Source of the DNA: CAJQPP01 sp963793465
Lineage (GTDB): Bacteria; Planctomycetota; Planctomycetia; Pirellulales; Pirellulaceae
Reading direction: 5' to 3'
NCBI GenBank assembly: GCA_963793465.1
Contig: CAWCAJ010000001.1
Location: 744,001 to 808,000, forward strand
DNA: 64,000 nt
How positions within the stretch are numbered: the stretch's first letter is position 1; each line of letters begins with the position of its first letter. Positions 54,164 to 63,607 of the stretch are shown in pieces. Under the pieces are notes generated by a model. It was given only the letters and a program-made list of their open reading frames with translations. It was not told the DNA's origin and made no database searches. Both the position numbers and the translations under genes were made by a program.

Positions 54164-55441
54164 ATGCTCGACCGAAAATACATTCTGGAAAACGCCGAAG
54201 CTGTGAAACAGAACTGCGTCCACCGCGGGGTCCCTGAACAGGTCGATCGCCTGATTGAACTGGAATCCCGCCGCAAGGCCAGGCAGGCCGAGACCGAGGA
54301 GTTCAATCGCCGCGCCAATGAGGTATCCAAGTCGATTGGTCAGGCCAAGGATCACACGGAACGCGAGGCTCGCAAGAACGAGGGGCGGCAACTTCGGGAA
54401 CAGAAAGATGCCGCGCAGATCGAGGTGGATCGCTTGAACAGCGAAATCCTGGAGCTACAACTGGCGTTACCCAATATGGCCCACCCCGACGCCCCGGTGG
54501 GCGTCGACGACAAAGCCAACCTGGAAATCGGCCGGGGTGGGCATACACCCCGAGTCTTCGATTTTTCCGTTCGGGACCATGTGGAAATCGGTCAAAAACA
54601 CGACTGGATTGATTTCGAAGGGGGAGCGCGGACGACAGGCTCCGGCTTCTACTTCATCAAGGGGGAGCTGGTTTTGCTGGATCTGGCCTTGCAACGATTC
54701 GCCGTCGATTTCCTGATGCAACGTGGCTTCACCCCCATGATCACGCCAGACCTGGCAACCGACGCGGTTCTGGAGGGCATCGGTTTCATGCCACGTGGCC
54801 CCGAAACCCAGGTCTACAGTATCGAGAACATGGATCTGTCCCTGGTAGGCACGGCCGAGATCACCCTGGGAGGACTTTACAAGGACCAGACCGTGATGGC
54901 CGACGACCTGCCGATTCGCATGTGCGGCATCAGTCATTGTTATCGTACAGAGGCCGGTGCGGCGGGTCGCGCGTCGCGGGGACTCTATCGTGTGCACCAG
55001 TTTACCAAAGTGGAAATGTTCGCATTCACGACACCGGAAGCCAGTGAAGCCATGCATCAGGAGCTGTTGCAGATTGAATGTGATCTTTTTGATGCCCTGG
55101 AAGTCCCCTTCCGGATTGTTGATACCGCCACCGGTGATCTGGGTGGACCCGCCTATCGCAAGTTCGACCTGGAAGCCTGGATGCCGGGTCGCGGCGAGCA
55201 TGGTGAATGGGGCGAAGTCACCAGCACCTCCAACTGCACGGATTATCAGGCGCGACGGTTGAATGCCCGGTACAAGATCAAGGACCAGAAAGGTACCCAC
55301 TTCACACACACCCTGAACGGGACGGCATTGGCCCTGTCCCGGGCCCTGATTTCAATTCTGGAAAACCACCAGAATGCCGACGGTTCGATTACCATGCCGC
55401 AAGCCATCCGACCCTATGTAGGCCGGGATTCGATAGGGTGA
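54164..55441 (+). CDS. serS: Seryl-tRNA synthetase
   Basis: A class II synthetase that charges tRNA-Ser. The N-terminal coiled-coil arm (residues about 30-105) grips the long variable arm of tRNA-Ser. Motif 2 lies in CYRTEAGAAGRASRGLYRVH and QFTKVEMF, and motif 3 in GTALALSRALISILENHQ; EVTSTSNCTDYQARRL supplies the serine pocket. The 425 residues match the family. The frame is open 32 codons further upstream, but ATG 54164 begins the conserved MLDRKYILEN. A tRNA-Ser gene follows about 180 bases later on the other strand. Confidence 0.97.
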   Translation: MLDRKYILENAEAVKQNCVHRGVPEQVDRLIELESRRKARQAETEEFNRRANEVSKSIGQAKDHTEREARKNEGRQLREQKDAAQIEVDRLNSEILELQLALPNMAHPDAPVGVDDKANLEIGRGGHTPRVFDFSVRDHVEIGQKHDWIDFEGGARTTGSGFYFIKGELVLLDLALQRFAVDFLMQRGFTPMITPDLATDAVLEGIGFMPRGPETQVYSIENMDLSLVGTAEITLGGLYKDQTVMADDLPIRMCGISHCYRTEAGAAGRASRGLYRVHQFTKVEMFAFTTPEASEAMHQELLQIECDLFDALEVPFRIVDTATGDLGGPAYRKFDLEAWMPGRGEHGEWGEVTSTSNCTDYQARRLNARYKIKDQKGTHFTHTLNGTALALSRALISILENHQNADGSITMPQAIRPYVGRDSIG

Positions 55442-55617
55442 TCCGCAGTGGCAACGAAGTTATCGGCGAGTCGCTGGCGTGACCCTTTCCCCCAGCGATC
55501 CGGAGTCATGAGTTTGCAGGGCGGATTCCCTCAGCTGGATTAACCCGCGTCGTTACCGGCACGGCACGAGAGACAGAAAAACAACAGCAGGTTGCAATCG
55601 GTTGCAACCTGCCAAGG

Positions 55618-55699
55618 CGGAGGGCACGAGACTCGAACTCGCAACCCCTTGCGGGGCACTTCATTTCCAATGAAGCCGCTAACCATTCGCTTACCCTCC
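55618..55699 (-). tRNA. tRNA-Ser (anticodon GGA)
   Basis: The acceptor stem GGAGGGT pairs with GCCCTCC, the anticodon stem CTTCA/TGAAG encloses TTGGAAA (anticodon GGA), a long variable arm (GCCCCGCAAGGGGTTGC region) follows as in class II tRNAs, and the T arm is GAGTTCGAGTCTC. The discriminator is G; the encoded tail is CCT, not CCA. It is convergent with serS, whose product charges it. Confidence 0.95.
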
Positions 55700-56058
55700 C
55701 ATCCGCATTGCTCGGCGACGCCAGAAGTCCCAGTTCCGCCGACTTGGCCAACGCTAACGCATTGTTCCCAAATGCCCGACGGCACTCGCGGATGATGATC
55801 TCCGCTGCAGCGTCTGACAGGCAAATCGACATGGTGCCCCCGAGAGCCGTCCAGTTTGGAATGCGGCTTCCGTTTTTGCAATACCAAAGGGGTCCCAGCC
55901 TGATTCAAACACATGCAAATTCGCCTGCCCGCACAGCGAAAGCTGGAGTCGCCGACCCGTCTTTTTGCAAAAGCCCGACCCCCCAACCCGTAGGACACCA
56001 TTCCAGGGCCCTGGTTCGGTTGCATTCCAGGCTGTCTCAGGCTCGCCCCAAAAGATCT
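55700..56058. other. Intergenic region upstream of tRNA-Ser
   Basis: About 360 bases between the tRNA-Ser 5' end and the surface-protein gene stop, both on the minus strand. It should hold the tRNA promoter. I see no gene, repeat or clear hairpin. Confidence 0.4.
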
Positions 56059-59000
56059 TTATACCAACCAGCCCAAGTGATCCGTCTGATAGGCAGGCTC
56101 ATGCTCCAGGCCGGACAGACGGTCGACAATCATCGCCAGCTCAGGATCCATTACCGCCCCGGGATGATACACCTGGGGGCCCGGTAACTGGCCAGCCAAT
56201 TCATCCAATCTGCCGGCGGTTTGGGAATCGATCCCCCGTCCCGGCAGCAACAGATAATACTGATCCACAATCGAACCGACCGGCATTTGCCAGGTCGCCA
56301 GTCCCGGATTGATGGCCATGCCACCGTCAAAGTTCATGGAATTGTAATTGAAATATCGCGTTTCACTCAGCGAGCCGTCAGACTGGTGGACCTGGCCCTG
56401 ATCCGTCCCGAACACCACGCTGGCCGTCGGCGTTTCAGCCAATTGATCCCGGTTGTAAACCATCGCCCAGCCGCGTGTCAGGTCCACTCCGATATCGGGA
56501 AAGTAGGGAATCTGCGCATCGTCCCACCACAGATCCGGCTGTCCTTGCGAGTCGATACTGATGGCCAGGGAATTAAACACGCTGTCCGAGAATGGATGCC
56601 ATCCCACCAGATAGGGACTGTCAATCATCACTGGTTGACCCAGCAATTCAGCCTGGCCCAGCCGCAGCACACGTCGAATCAACACTCCCCCACCTTCCAG
56701 CACCTGAGTCTGCGTCAGGCTGGTAATGCCGCATTGCATAAAGGGGTCCAAAACTCCATGCCACAAACGATCGTTGATTGACCAAACCTTCAACTGACCG
56801 GCATCTGTCTGCATTTCGACCTGCACCGTGTCCTGAAGGACATTCTCGTAGGTACCGGCCTGCGTCACGTTAAGCCGATCGGCATGGGCCGGCAATTGGG
56901 GATGGTTATAGACGGCGTTACGTCCGACTTCCCAGAATGACCACTGAATGACCCGATCCGTGACTTCTCCCTGGTAAGAGGGAGCCAGCAGATTGCGACC
57001 GGTGCGGGAGTCGATCAAGCTGGAAATCACTCCTGTCGAGCCAAAACGGAATTGGTAGGCCTCTTGCCCGGCCGTATCGAAAGTTCTCAGCCGGATATCA
57101 GCGCCTTCATTCTGCAACTGGTAGGACCAGCCTTGGGGCAGATGCCGGTTGAGTTGCTGGACCAGAATATGACTGGCACCATAGTCGATGTGCACATCCA
57201 CAACGGTGGCGAAGGCGTAATAATTCGCCATCGTTACGGTGGCCGGATCAGCAATGCGGACGGGTCCGCCGGAGAAAAAATGGGCTTCGGTTTCCATCGT
57301 CAAGCGATCGCTGGGATTGAGACCCAGGATGATGCCGGAGCCTGCCTGAAACGTGCTGATCCCTGTAGTAAACAACTGCAGCCCAGCCGCATTCAGCAAG
57401 TAGTCCAGGGTCCGCAACTCCATCCGCTCTGCCTGAACCAACCCCTTCAAATACATGCCGTCCGTTTCATTGATGGAAACAAAGCCCTCGGAAAAAAAAC
57501 TCAACTCCCCAAATTGCACCGTTGCCGGAGTCGGGTGGGTTAGCAGTTCCGGCATGCCGACCATGATCGTCTGGGTAGCCACCAGGGATGCCGTCCCACC
57601 AGCCACCCAGCGATTCTGCGGGTTCTGAGCCAGGTAAATCCCGTCCGCCGACAACCTCAAATCGTGAGTCACCTGGACACTGGCCGACCAGGAATCCTGG
57701 ATCAGACCGGAAGCCTGGATTGTCAACACGTCTGCCGTATTCTGTTGCACCAGGTTGGTGCCACCGTCTTCCGTGATATCGGCAAATCCTCCCGTGTTGA
57801 ACCGCAGTCTGCCGAAATCAACCAGCCCTGGTTCCCCCACGTAAATTCCGTCGGTCGCAGATAACCAGGCCCGCCCCGAAACCTGCAGACGCTCGTACGG
57901 TGAATCCGCCAGCAGGATGAACTTGCCCTGGGCCGTGAATGTTGTCGCCGCCAGCTCTGCCACGTCTTGATCGACGATGGCTTTGTCGGCGACCAGCGTC
58001 AAGCTTTGTGCGGCACGTACCTCACCGGTTAACAGCAGGGCACTGCGCTCCTCGATGTATGCCGAACCGACTGCGTCCACACTCAGCACCAGCGAGTTAC
58101 CCTGGTAGGCGATGTCGTGGCCCGCGGAAAGCCGTGCAGCCCCTTGGAAGCGGACCGGAACCGGGGTTCCCACGGGGACGGATCGCCCCAGGCGGAGATC
58201 GTTGCTCGCCGAAAACCGGGACTCACCGCCGATCAGCAGGCGGGACCCGGCAGCGTCTCCCAACAGGATATCCCGGGCCTCAAATTCGGCATCTCCGGAC
58301 ACCAACAATTCGGATTGGGCGGCCAGTCGCAATGTGCCCGACAGGTAGTGCACCTGCAAGTCGGCAGCCCGGCTGTCGCCCAGGATGTAGGTCTCGACAG
58401 GCTGGTTGACACCCCCTTCCGTCAAACGGAACTGCACGGTCTGGGGGGATTGGAAATGCAGGTTGCGCACCGCCAACACAGCCACCTGAGAAAAATCAAT
58501 CGCTGCTCCAGCAACCAGACTGAGCGTTGCAGTGGTCGAACTCGAGGTCTCCTCGACATAGATGGCCGCACCGGGCGTCGCCTGGATCGCGTCACCGGCC
58601 ACCACATGCAAGGCTTGCATGTTCACAGCCCCTGCCAACTGGATGTCATCGCGATCGCGGAGAGAGGCGGATCCAAAATCGATGAAGACCGTGTCGAAAT
58701 CGTTTTCGTTGCCCTCCAGTAGAATGTCGGTCGCAAACCGGGCCCGGGGAATGACCACCGTTGACCCCTCGACTTGCCGGACACTCAAAGCATCCAATCG
58801 CAGCAGGCCCGCCAGGTCTGAAAAATCGGCGGATTCAAATAACGCCTGGAAACCCGGTTGCGGATCGGCGTGTGCAGCGTGAATTCCATCAACCAGGGCA
58901 GGTGCGATGGACTTGTCGACCAGCAACTGGCTCTGTCCATCCCCGGCTGCCGAAGGTGTGTCGGCACCGACCCAAACGCCATTTGAGAGTTCAAAAGCCC

Positions 59001-59169
59001 AGCGGTCACTCAGGCCATCGTCACGAATGGTCAATGTCTCATTCGTATCCCAGCCGTCCAGAATCAATTGGGTTCCCGTCAGCTGGAATCCAGCATCCAG
59101 AACGACGCGGATTTCCAGTTTTTCGAAGGCCAGCTGACGGGAACAAATTCTGAAGCACTGTCGGTTCAT
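56059..59169 (-). CDS. Large cell-surface protein with beta-solenoid-like repeats
   Basis: The N-terminus (QLAFEKLEIRVVLDAG) matches the short LExR-x-LL-type signal that marks many planctomycete surface proteins. Residues about 130-680 read as repeated short beta-strands with patterns like LRLAAQSELLVSGDAEFEARDILLG and SLTLVADKAIVDQDVA, the manner of a filamentous, adhesin-like solenoid. Residues about 700-1000 differ: YQFRFGSTGVISSLIDSRTG, WHPFSDSVFNSLAI and Trp-rich strands suggest a beta-sandwich domain perhaps related to galactose-mutarotase-like folds. 1036 residues, one gene, few charged repeats. The role may be adhesion or carbohydrate binding; both the fold and the role are inferred. 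Confidence 0.7.
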   Translation of the reverse strand: MNRQCFRICSRQLAFEKLEIRVVLDAGFQLTGTQLILDGWDTNETLTIRDDGLSDRWAFELSNGVWVGADTPSAAGDGQSQLLVDKSIAPALVDGIHAAHADPQPGFQALFESADFSDLAGLLRLDALSVRQVEGSTVVIPRARFATDILLEGNENDFDTVFIDFGSASLRDRDDIQLAGAVNMQALHVVAGDAIQATPGAAIYVEETSSSTTATLSLVAGAAIDFSQVAVLAVRNLHFQSPQTVQFRLTEGGVNQPVETYILGDSRAADLQVHYLSGTLRLAAQSELLVSGDAEFEARDILLGDAAGSRLLIGGESRFSASNDLRLGRSVPVGTPVPVRFQGAARLSAGHDIAYQGNSLVLSVDAVGSAYIEERSALLLTGEVRAAQSLTLVADKAIVDQDVAELAATTFTAQGKFILLADSPYERLQVSGRAWLSATDGIYVGEPGLVDFGRLRFNTGGFADITEDGGTNLVQQNTADVLTIQASGLIQDSWSASVQVTHDLRLSADGIYLAQNPQNRWVAGGTASLVATQTIMVGMPELLTHPTPATVQFGELSFFSEGFVSINETDGMYLKGLVQAERMELRTLDYLLNAAGLQLFTTGISTFQAGSGIILGLNPSDRLTMETEAHFFSGGPVRIADPATVTMANYYAFATVVDVHIDYGASHILVQQLNRHLPQGWSYQLQNEGADIRLRTFDTAGQEAYQFRFGSTGVISSLIDSRTGRNLLAPSYQGEVTDRVIQWSFWEVGRNAVYNHPQLPAHADRLNVTQAGTYENVLQDTVQVEMQTDAGQLKVWSINDRLWHGVLDPFMQCGITSLTQTQVLEGGGVLIRRVLRLGQAELLGQPVMIDSPYLVGWHPFSDSVFNSLAISIDSQGQPDLWWDDAQIPYFPDIGVDLTRGWAMVYNRDQLAETPTASVVFGTDQGQVHQSDGSLSETRYFNYNSMNFDGGMAINPGLATWQMPVGSIVDQYYLLLPGRGIDSQTAGRLDELAGQLPGPQVYHPGAVMDPELAMIVDRLSGLEHEPAYQTDHLGWLV

Positions 59170-59362
59170 CGGGCCATCCCATCAAGTCCGTGTTGACGAC
59201 GGTCGGTTGACCGCCACGGCCCATGATAATGGGGAGCTCGGAGAATTCAACAGATTGGCAGAGGCCCCGGAACGACAACGGGGATGTTCGATGGCGGCGG
59301 TGATGGGCCGGCGGTGTTTGGACAGCGACTGTTGGAGCGGTCCATTCCAGACTGCATGTCCG

Positions 59363-60727
59363 TTAGTCCACCGCCATCTTGCCGCTGATCAACTGGATGA
59401 ACTCACGGTTGGTGGGGAAGCGGCCCAATTGTTTGGTCAGCTGTTCCATGGCGTCCACGTGGTGCATCGAGGTCAGTGTACGCCGCAACATGGTAACCGC
59501 GTGCAGCGTTTCCGGAGCCAACAGCAGTTCTTCTCGCCGCGTTCCGGACTGTGAAATGTCGATGGCTGGCCAAACCCGGCGATCCGCCAGCTTTCGATCC
59601 AGGACCAACTCCATATTGCCCGTTCCCTTGAACTCCTGAAAAATCAGGTCATCCATGCGGCTGTTGGTATCGATCAGGGCCGTCCCGACGATCGTCAGCG
59701 AACCACCCTCTTCAAAGGCCCGGGCAGTCGCGAACAACTTCTTGGGAATATCCATGGCCTTGATGTCAACACCGCCGGACATCGTTCGGCCGGTATTGCC
59801 CACCCACTTGTTAAAGGCGCGAGCCAGGCGGGTGATCGAGTCCATCAGCAGAAACACATCCTGCCCCATTTCGGCCAGCCGCCGGCAACGTTCCAGCACC
59901 AACTGGGAAAGCCGGACGTGGCTTTCCACGTCTTCATCCAGGCTGCTGGCAATCACTTCACCATTGACATTGCGTTTCATGTCGGTGACTTCTTCGGGGC
60001 GTTCATCGACCAACAGCACCATCAGCTTGACTTCCGGATAGTTGGTGGCAATCCCGTGGCTGATATGTTGCAACATGATCGTCTTGCCGCTGCGAGGCGG
60101 CGCCACAATCAGGGCGCGTTGGCCTTTGCCCAGGGGAGTCAACAAATCCATGACCCGGGTGGTCAGAGGCTCGGGGCCGGTTTCCAGTTGGAACCACTGC
60201 TCGGGGTTGATGGGAGTCAGTTGATCAAAAGTCTTGACCTCGGAATAGTCTTCCGGCGGCATGCCGTCGACATCCTCGATCACGCGGAGCCGGGGTCCTT
60301 GCTGGCGGCGGGCACCCTGGATCTTACCCTTGATCATCAGACCGGCACGCAAGCCAAACTTGTCGATCATGGTACCGGGCACGAAGGGATCTGTGCGTTC
60401 CCGGGAATAGTTGTTTTCTGGACTTCGCAGGAATCCGTATCCGTTGGGGTGCATTTCCAGCAACCCGGTGTATTCCGTCAATTCCGATTCGTCGATATCG
60501 ACGTTGTCGTCTTCCTTGTAGTTGCGGCGGTTTCCGTAGTTGCCGCCACCACCTCCACCACCGCCGCCGCCACCACCGTTGGGGCGGTAATTACCGCCGC
60601 CACTGGGACGTCGTCGTCGACTGCTGCTGCTGCTTCCACTTCCACTTCCACCTGATGGGCGACCGTTGTTACGAGAAGGTCGTCCGGCGCTTCCGGCGTT
60701 ACGAGAACGCGAGCGTTTTTTGGCCAT
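59363..60727 (-). CDS. rho: Transcription termination factor Rho with glycine-rich N-terminus
   Basis: Rho is the hexameric RNA helicase that ends transcription. The RNA-binding cold-shock-like domain is at about residues 85-150 (GLLEMHPNGYGFLRSPENNY), Walker A is PPRSGKT (usually PPKAGKT), then LLVDERPEEVTDM with Walker-B-like features, the Q-loop SGGVDIKAMDIPKKLF and the R-loop segment GTGNMELVLDRKLADRRVWPAIDI. The first 75 residues replace the usual helical Rho_N domain by an Arg/Ser/Gly-rich stretch with a run of twelve Gly (about residues 51-62). Such low-complexity heads occur in Rho of some phyla and may change RNA binding or drive condensation. Alone on its transcript with a long leader. 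Confidence 0.95.
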   Translation of the reverse strand: MAKKRSRSRNAGSAGRPSRNNGRPSGGSGSGSSSSSRRRRPSGGGNYRPNGGGGGGGGGGGGNYGNRRNYKEDDNVDIDESELTEYTGLLEMHPNGYGFLRSPENNYSRERTDPFVPGTMIDKFGLRAGLMIKGKIQGARRQQGPRLRVIEDVDGMPPEDYSEVKTFDQLTPINPEQWFQLETGPEPLTTRVMDLLTPLGKGQRALIVAPPRSGKTIMLQHISHGIATNYPEVKLMVLLVDERPEEVTDMKRNVNGEVIASSLDEDVESHVRLSQLVLERCRRLAEMGQDVFLLMDSITRLARAFNKWVGNTGRTMSGGVDIKAMDIPKKLFATARAFEEGGSLTIVGTALIDTNSRMDDLIFQEFKGTGNMELVLDRKLADRRVWPAIDISQSGTRREELLLAPETLHAVTMLRRTLTSMHHVDAMEQLTKQLGRFPTNREFIQLISGKMAVD

Positions 60728-61661
60728 AAAGAAATTACCTTGTAATGAAGTACATCAACCAGATCGTTGCTGTTTGTGATTACGAAAAGCAACCAACCGA
60801 AAGAAGATTGATGCGACCAGTTGAATGGCTCTCAGCGCGAGAACCCGCCAATAAAAACTGTTTGATATAAACGTTTTCGATAAACTTCGTTTTCCGGCTC
60901 CGGATGAAGGCCCACCCAGCCTGAAAACAGGGATCTCGCGGGGTCAACCGTCCAGGTTCAGCCCATCCCTTCCACATGACTCCAGAATCCGCTTCTGGAA
61001 TGCTCCAAAATATCCGTGGCAAACCGCATCTGACATGCTGATTTGATTGTCATCCGTGGGTTGATGTTACCAGCCCGGGGCCGGTGACGAGAACTTTCCT
61101 AAACGGGAACATGCCGGTATGACACGGAGAGAATCGATGTCCGTAGCAATCAATTTCCCGGAAGAATTTTCAACGGGTGACAAGTCAGGCGACCGTCAAC
61201 TTGAATCGATCCCTTGAGAAAATCCCCCGGCTCGAAACAAAAGAAAAATCGAATTCCAAACTCAATTTTTTCTCGTTAGACGGACATTACGTCCTGGAGC
61301 CTGTCGGCATCAGACGCCGCTATTCCTCGCGGCAATTGGGTTCGACGACAGACTGAAGACAAAGCTTGCCTTGGAAAACACTGAAGATCTGAAACAAATA
61401 GATCTTCTTAGCGAAGTGTTACCAATCGGATCGGCAATGTCAAGCGGATTCAGCCAATTTATACTGCGAAAACCCCTTATTTTGGGTATCTTAACGCTCA
61501 CCGGGTGGCGACCGAAAAATCGGAAAAACCAATCCCGTTTTCCTAATCCTGCCGCAGCCGGAATCCGATAAATCGCACAAGGGAGCGTTTTTTCCTGTCC
61601 TGGTGCTCATGCGCCGCGGCGTCCACGCTCCAGAACCCGTGGTTTCCGGAAAGGTTCAGGG
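60728..61661. other. Long intergenic region (rho leader side)
   Basis: About 930 bases between the divergent rho and thioredoxin-like genes, the longest gap in the window, with an AT-rich stretch around 61200-61300. A perfect seven-pair hairpin, TCCAGAA and TTCTGGA around TCCGC, lies at 60981-60999, about 255 bases before the rho start. rho is autoregulated through its leader in several bacteria, and a long 5' region would suit that, but no gene or known RNA is recognisable here. Confidence 0.5.
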
Positions 61662-63320
61662 ATGAATCCAACAGCCAAATCTTCTGCTTGTGCTCTGTTT
61701 GCGTTGCTGGCGGCGCTGGCCATGACTGCCTCGGTATCCGCGCAGCAGGATCACATTCCCTGGAAGTACGATCTGGAGCAGGCCAAACAGGTGGCCGCGG
61801 AACAGGACCAGCTGATCCTGATGCACTTTTCCGCTTCCTGGTGTGCCCCCTGCAAGGAAATCGAGCGGTTTGTATTTGTAAACCCAATGGCGATCCAGGC
61901 CATTGGCCGGGAAGTCGTGCCCGTGAAACTGGACGTCGATCTGCACACCCAAATTGCCGAAGAGTATGGTGTCACTACCGTACCCTACGATGTGATCATC
62001 ACACCCGCCGGCCATGTGATCTCGGAAAGGTCCAGCCCACGTTCGTCCGACGGGTATCAGCAGATGATCGAGCAGGCCAAAGAGGCAGCCGGCAGTCTCT
62101 CGGAGCAGGTGGTTCGCGAGGTTGCCGACTTGCGAAGTGAGCTGCGGCGGCAACAAGAAGCCATCGCTGCCGAAGCACCCGCCGAAAAGTCGTACGGAGG
62201 ATTGGCAGCATCCGAGGCCAACCAGTTCCGGTCCCGTTATACAGCGCCTGCCGGCTTCCAAGTACCCAAGTTTGAGAATCCCAAACCGTGGTCGCAATCC
62301 GGTTCGACCGTAAAAACCGAAGGAAAAACGGACGGCGTGATCGACGGTCAGTTTGTGGCTCCGACCGGACAATTCAAACCTACCACACAACGTGTGGCGA
62401 CACCCTCCGTGGCCGCCCCCGAGATCCCGCAATCTCCTGCCGAAGCCAGACAGTTCGCCGCTCCATTGCCAGTCGTCAGGAGCCAATTGCAGACCCGGGG
62501 TTTCGCAGCAGCCCAACCGAATTCCAGCCTGTCGGATCCGAATGCCGCCGGCAACCCGGATTACCCGGCCAATTCCTTTCAGGCGACTGCCGCGCCGCAC
62601 AGTCAACCTACCAGGATCGTGAACCCCATGGCCCAGTCAAAAATCGCCGCTGAGCAACTGGCAACCGCGGAACCGACTGAAACACCGCAGGCCAGCGCTG
62701 CCAGTTGGATCGCGGGTCAGGACGATGATCTGGCGGAGTCCGGTTCCACCACCAGCACCTCCACGCCAGCTGCCTTTGTGGCAGAATCCCGAACACCCCA
62801 GCAGACGCTACCCGAGAAACGAACCCCTGGATTCCTGCCCCCGACATCGTCCTTCCAACCGCTGCGAAAATCGGCTGCCGTATCGACTGCCAGCCAGCCC
62901 CTGGTGTCGGCACCCAAGACGACACCAACAGCTCACGAGATGGGCCTGGAAGGCTACTGTTGCGTGACCTTGATGGAGGAACAGAAATGGGTCAAAGGAG
63001 ATAAAAAGTGGGGGTGCATTCACCGCGGTCGGCTGTTTCTTTTTAGCAGCCAGGATTACCGCGATCGCTTTCAAAAATCTCCGGACATGTTCAGTCCGTT
63101 GCTGGGTGGATCGGATCCCGTGGACTATCATGCCCAGGGAAAACTGACCGACGGATTACGCAAACACGGTGTCTTTTACGGTGAGGATGATGGACCGGCG
63201 GTGATTGTGTTGTTCGCCAATGCGGAAAACCGTGACAAGTTCGAAGCCGACCCCGCCGAATATCTGCGTGCCGTACGCCAGGCCATGTCTCGTGTGGACA
63301 ACGACTTGAAATTGCGATAA
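61662..63320 (+). CDS. Exported thioredoxin-fold protein with C-terminal YHS-like domain
   Basis: A signal peptide (LFALLAALAMTASVSAQ) precedes a thioredoxin domain at residues about 33-140 with the redox motif WCAPC (Cys61, Cys64) and the cis-Pro in TTVPYDVI. Residues about 150-420 are a long Pro/Ser/Thr/Gln-rich linker. The final 120 residues (MGLEGYCCVTLMEEQKWVKG, GRLFLFSSQDYRDRFQKSPD) look like a YHS-type domain, a small fold that in other proteins binds metals, with its own Cys pair. A periplasmic thiol-disulphide reductase whose partner domain binds metal is a fair reading, but the combination is unusual. The start has AAAGG and AGGG close upstream. Confidence 0.82.
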   Translation: MNPTAKSSACALFALLAALAMTASVSAQQDHIPWKYDLEQAKQVAAEQDQLILMHFSASWCAPCKEIERFVFVNPMAIQAIGREVVPVKLDVDLHTQIAEEYGVTTVPYDVIITPAGHVISERSSPRSSDGYQQMIEQAKEAAGSLSEQVVREVADLRSELRRQQEAIAAEAPAEKSYGGLAASEANQFRSRYTAPAGFQVPKFENPKPWSQSGSTVKTEGKTDGVIDGQFVAPTGQFKPTTQRVATPSVAAPEIPQSPAEARQFAAPLPVVRSQLQTRGFAAAQPNSSLSDPNAAGNPDYPANSFQATAAPHSQPTRIVNPMAQSKIAAEQLATAEPTETPQASAASWIAGQDDDLAESGSTTSTSTPAAFVAESRTPQQTLPEKRTPGFLPPTSSFQPLRKSAAVSTASQPLVSAPKTTPTAHEMGLEGYCCVTLMEEQKWVKGDKKWGCIHRGRLFLFSSQDYRDRFQKSPDMFSPLLGGSDPVDYHAQGKLTDGLRKHGVFYGEDDGPAVIVLFANAENRDKFEADPAEYLRAVRQAMSRVDNDLKLR

Positions 63321-63515
63321 CCGCGGGGCGGCCCCGGCTGCCCCGTCCAGCGATGCCGGTCTGCCTGCGGCACTGAGCTGCCATTCCGATCGGACCGGCC
63401 AGCAAGAGCGTGTTTCGTCCCGGTCGGGGGGTCCGTGTCTTCAACAGCATCGGAAAGCAAGACGCGGTGCGCGGTTCAGGTGACGCGTCCTTGCGAATCG
63501 CTCGAGTGGCCGTCC

Positions 63516-63607
63516 GATCCGAATTGAAAGCACCCTGCTGGATGCGCAGCCACACTGCGGGTCAAGCCAGCAGTGGCACCCGTCAGATCCGTCTTGCCAG
63601 AGCACTA
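63516..63607 (-). repeat. 92-base hairpin repeat, copy B, ending at a stop codon
   Basis: Second copy of the element at 9598-9689. The hairpin is at 63553-63575 (CACTGCGGG and CCAGCAGTG, one mismatch). As in copy A, the last three bases are the TAG stop of a minus-strand gene, so the element forms the start of that gene's 3' untranslated region. Same length, same orientation towards the gene. Confidence 0.75.
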
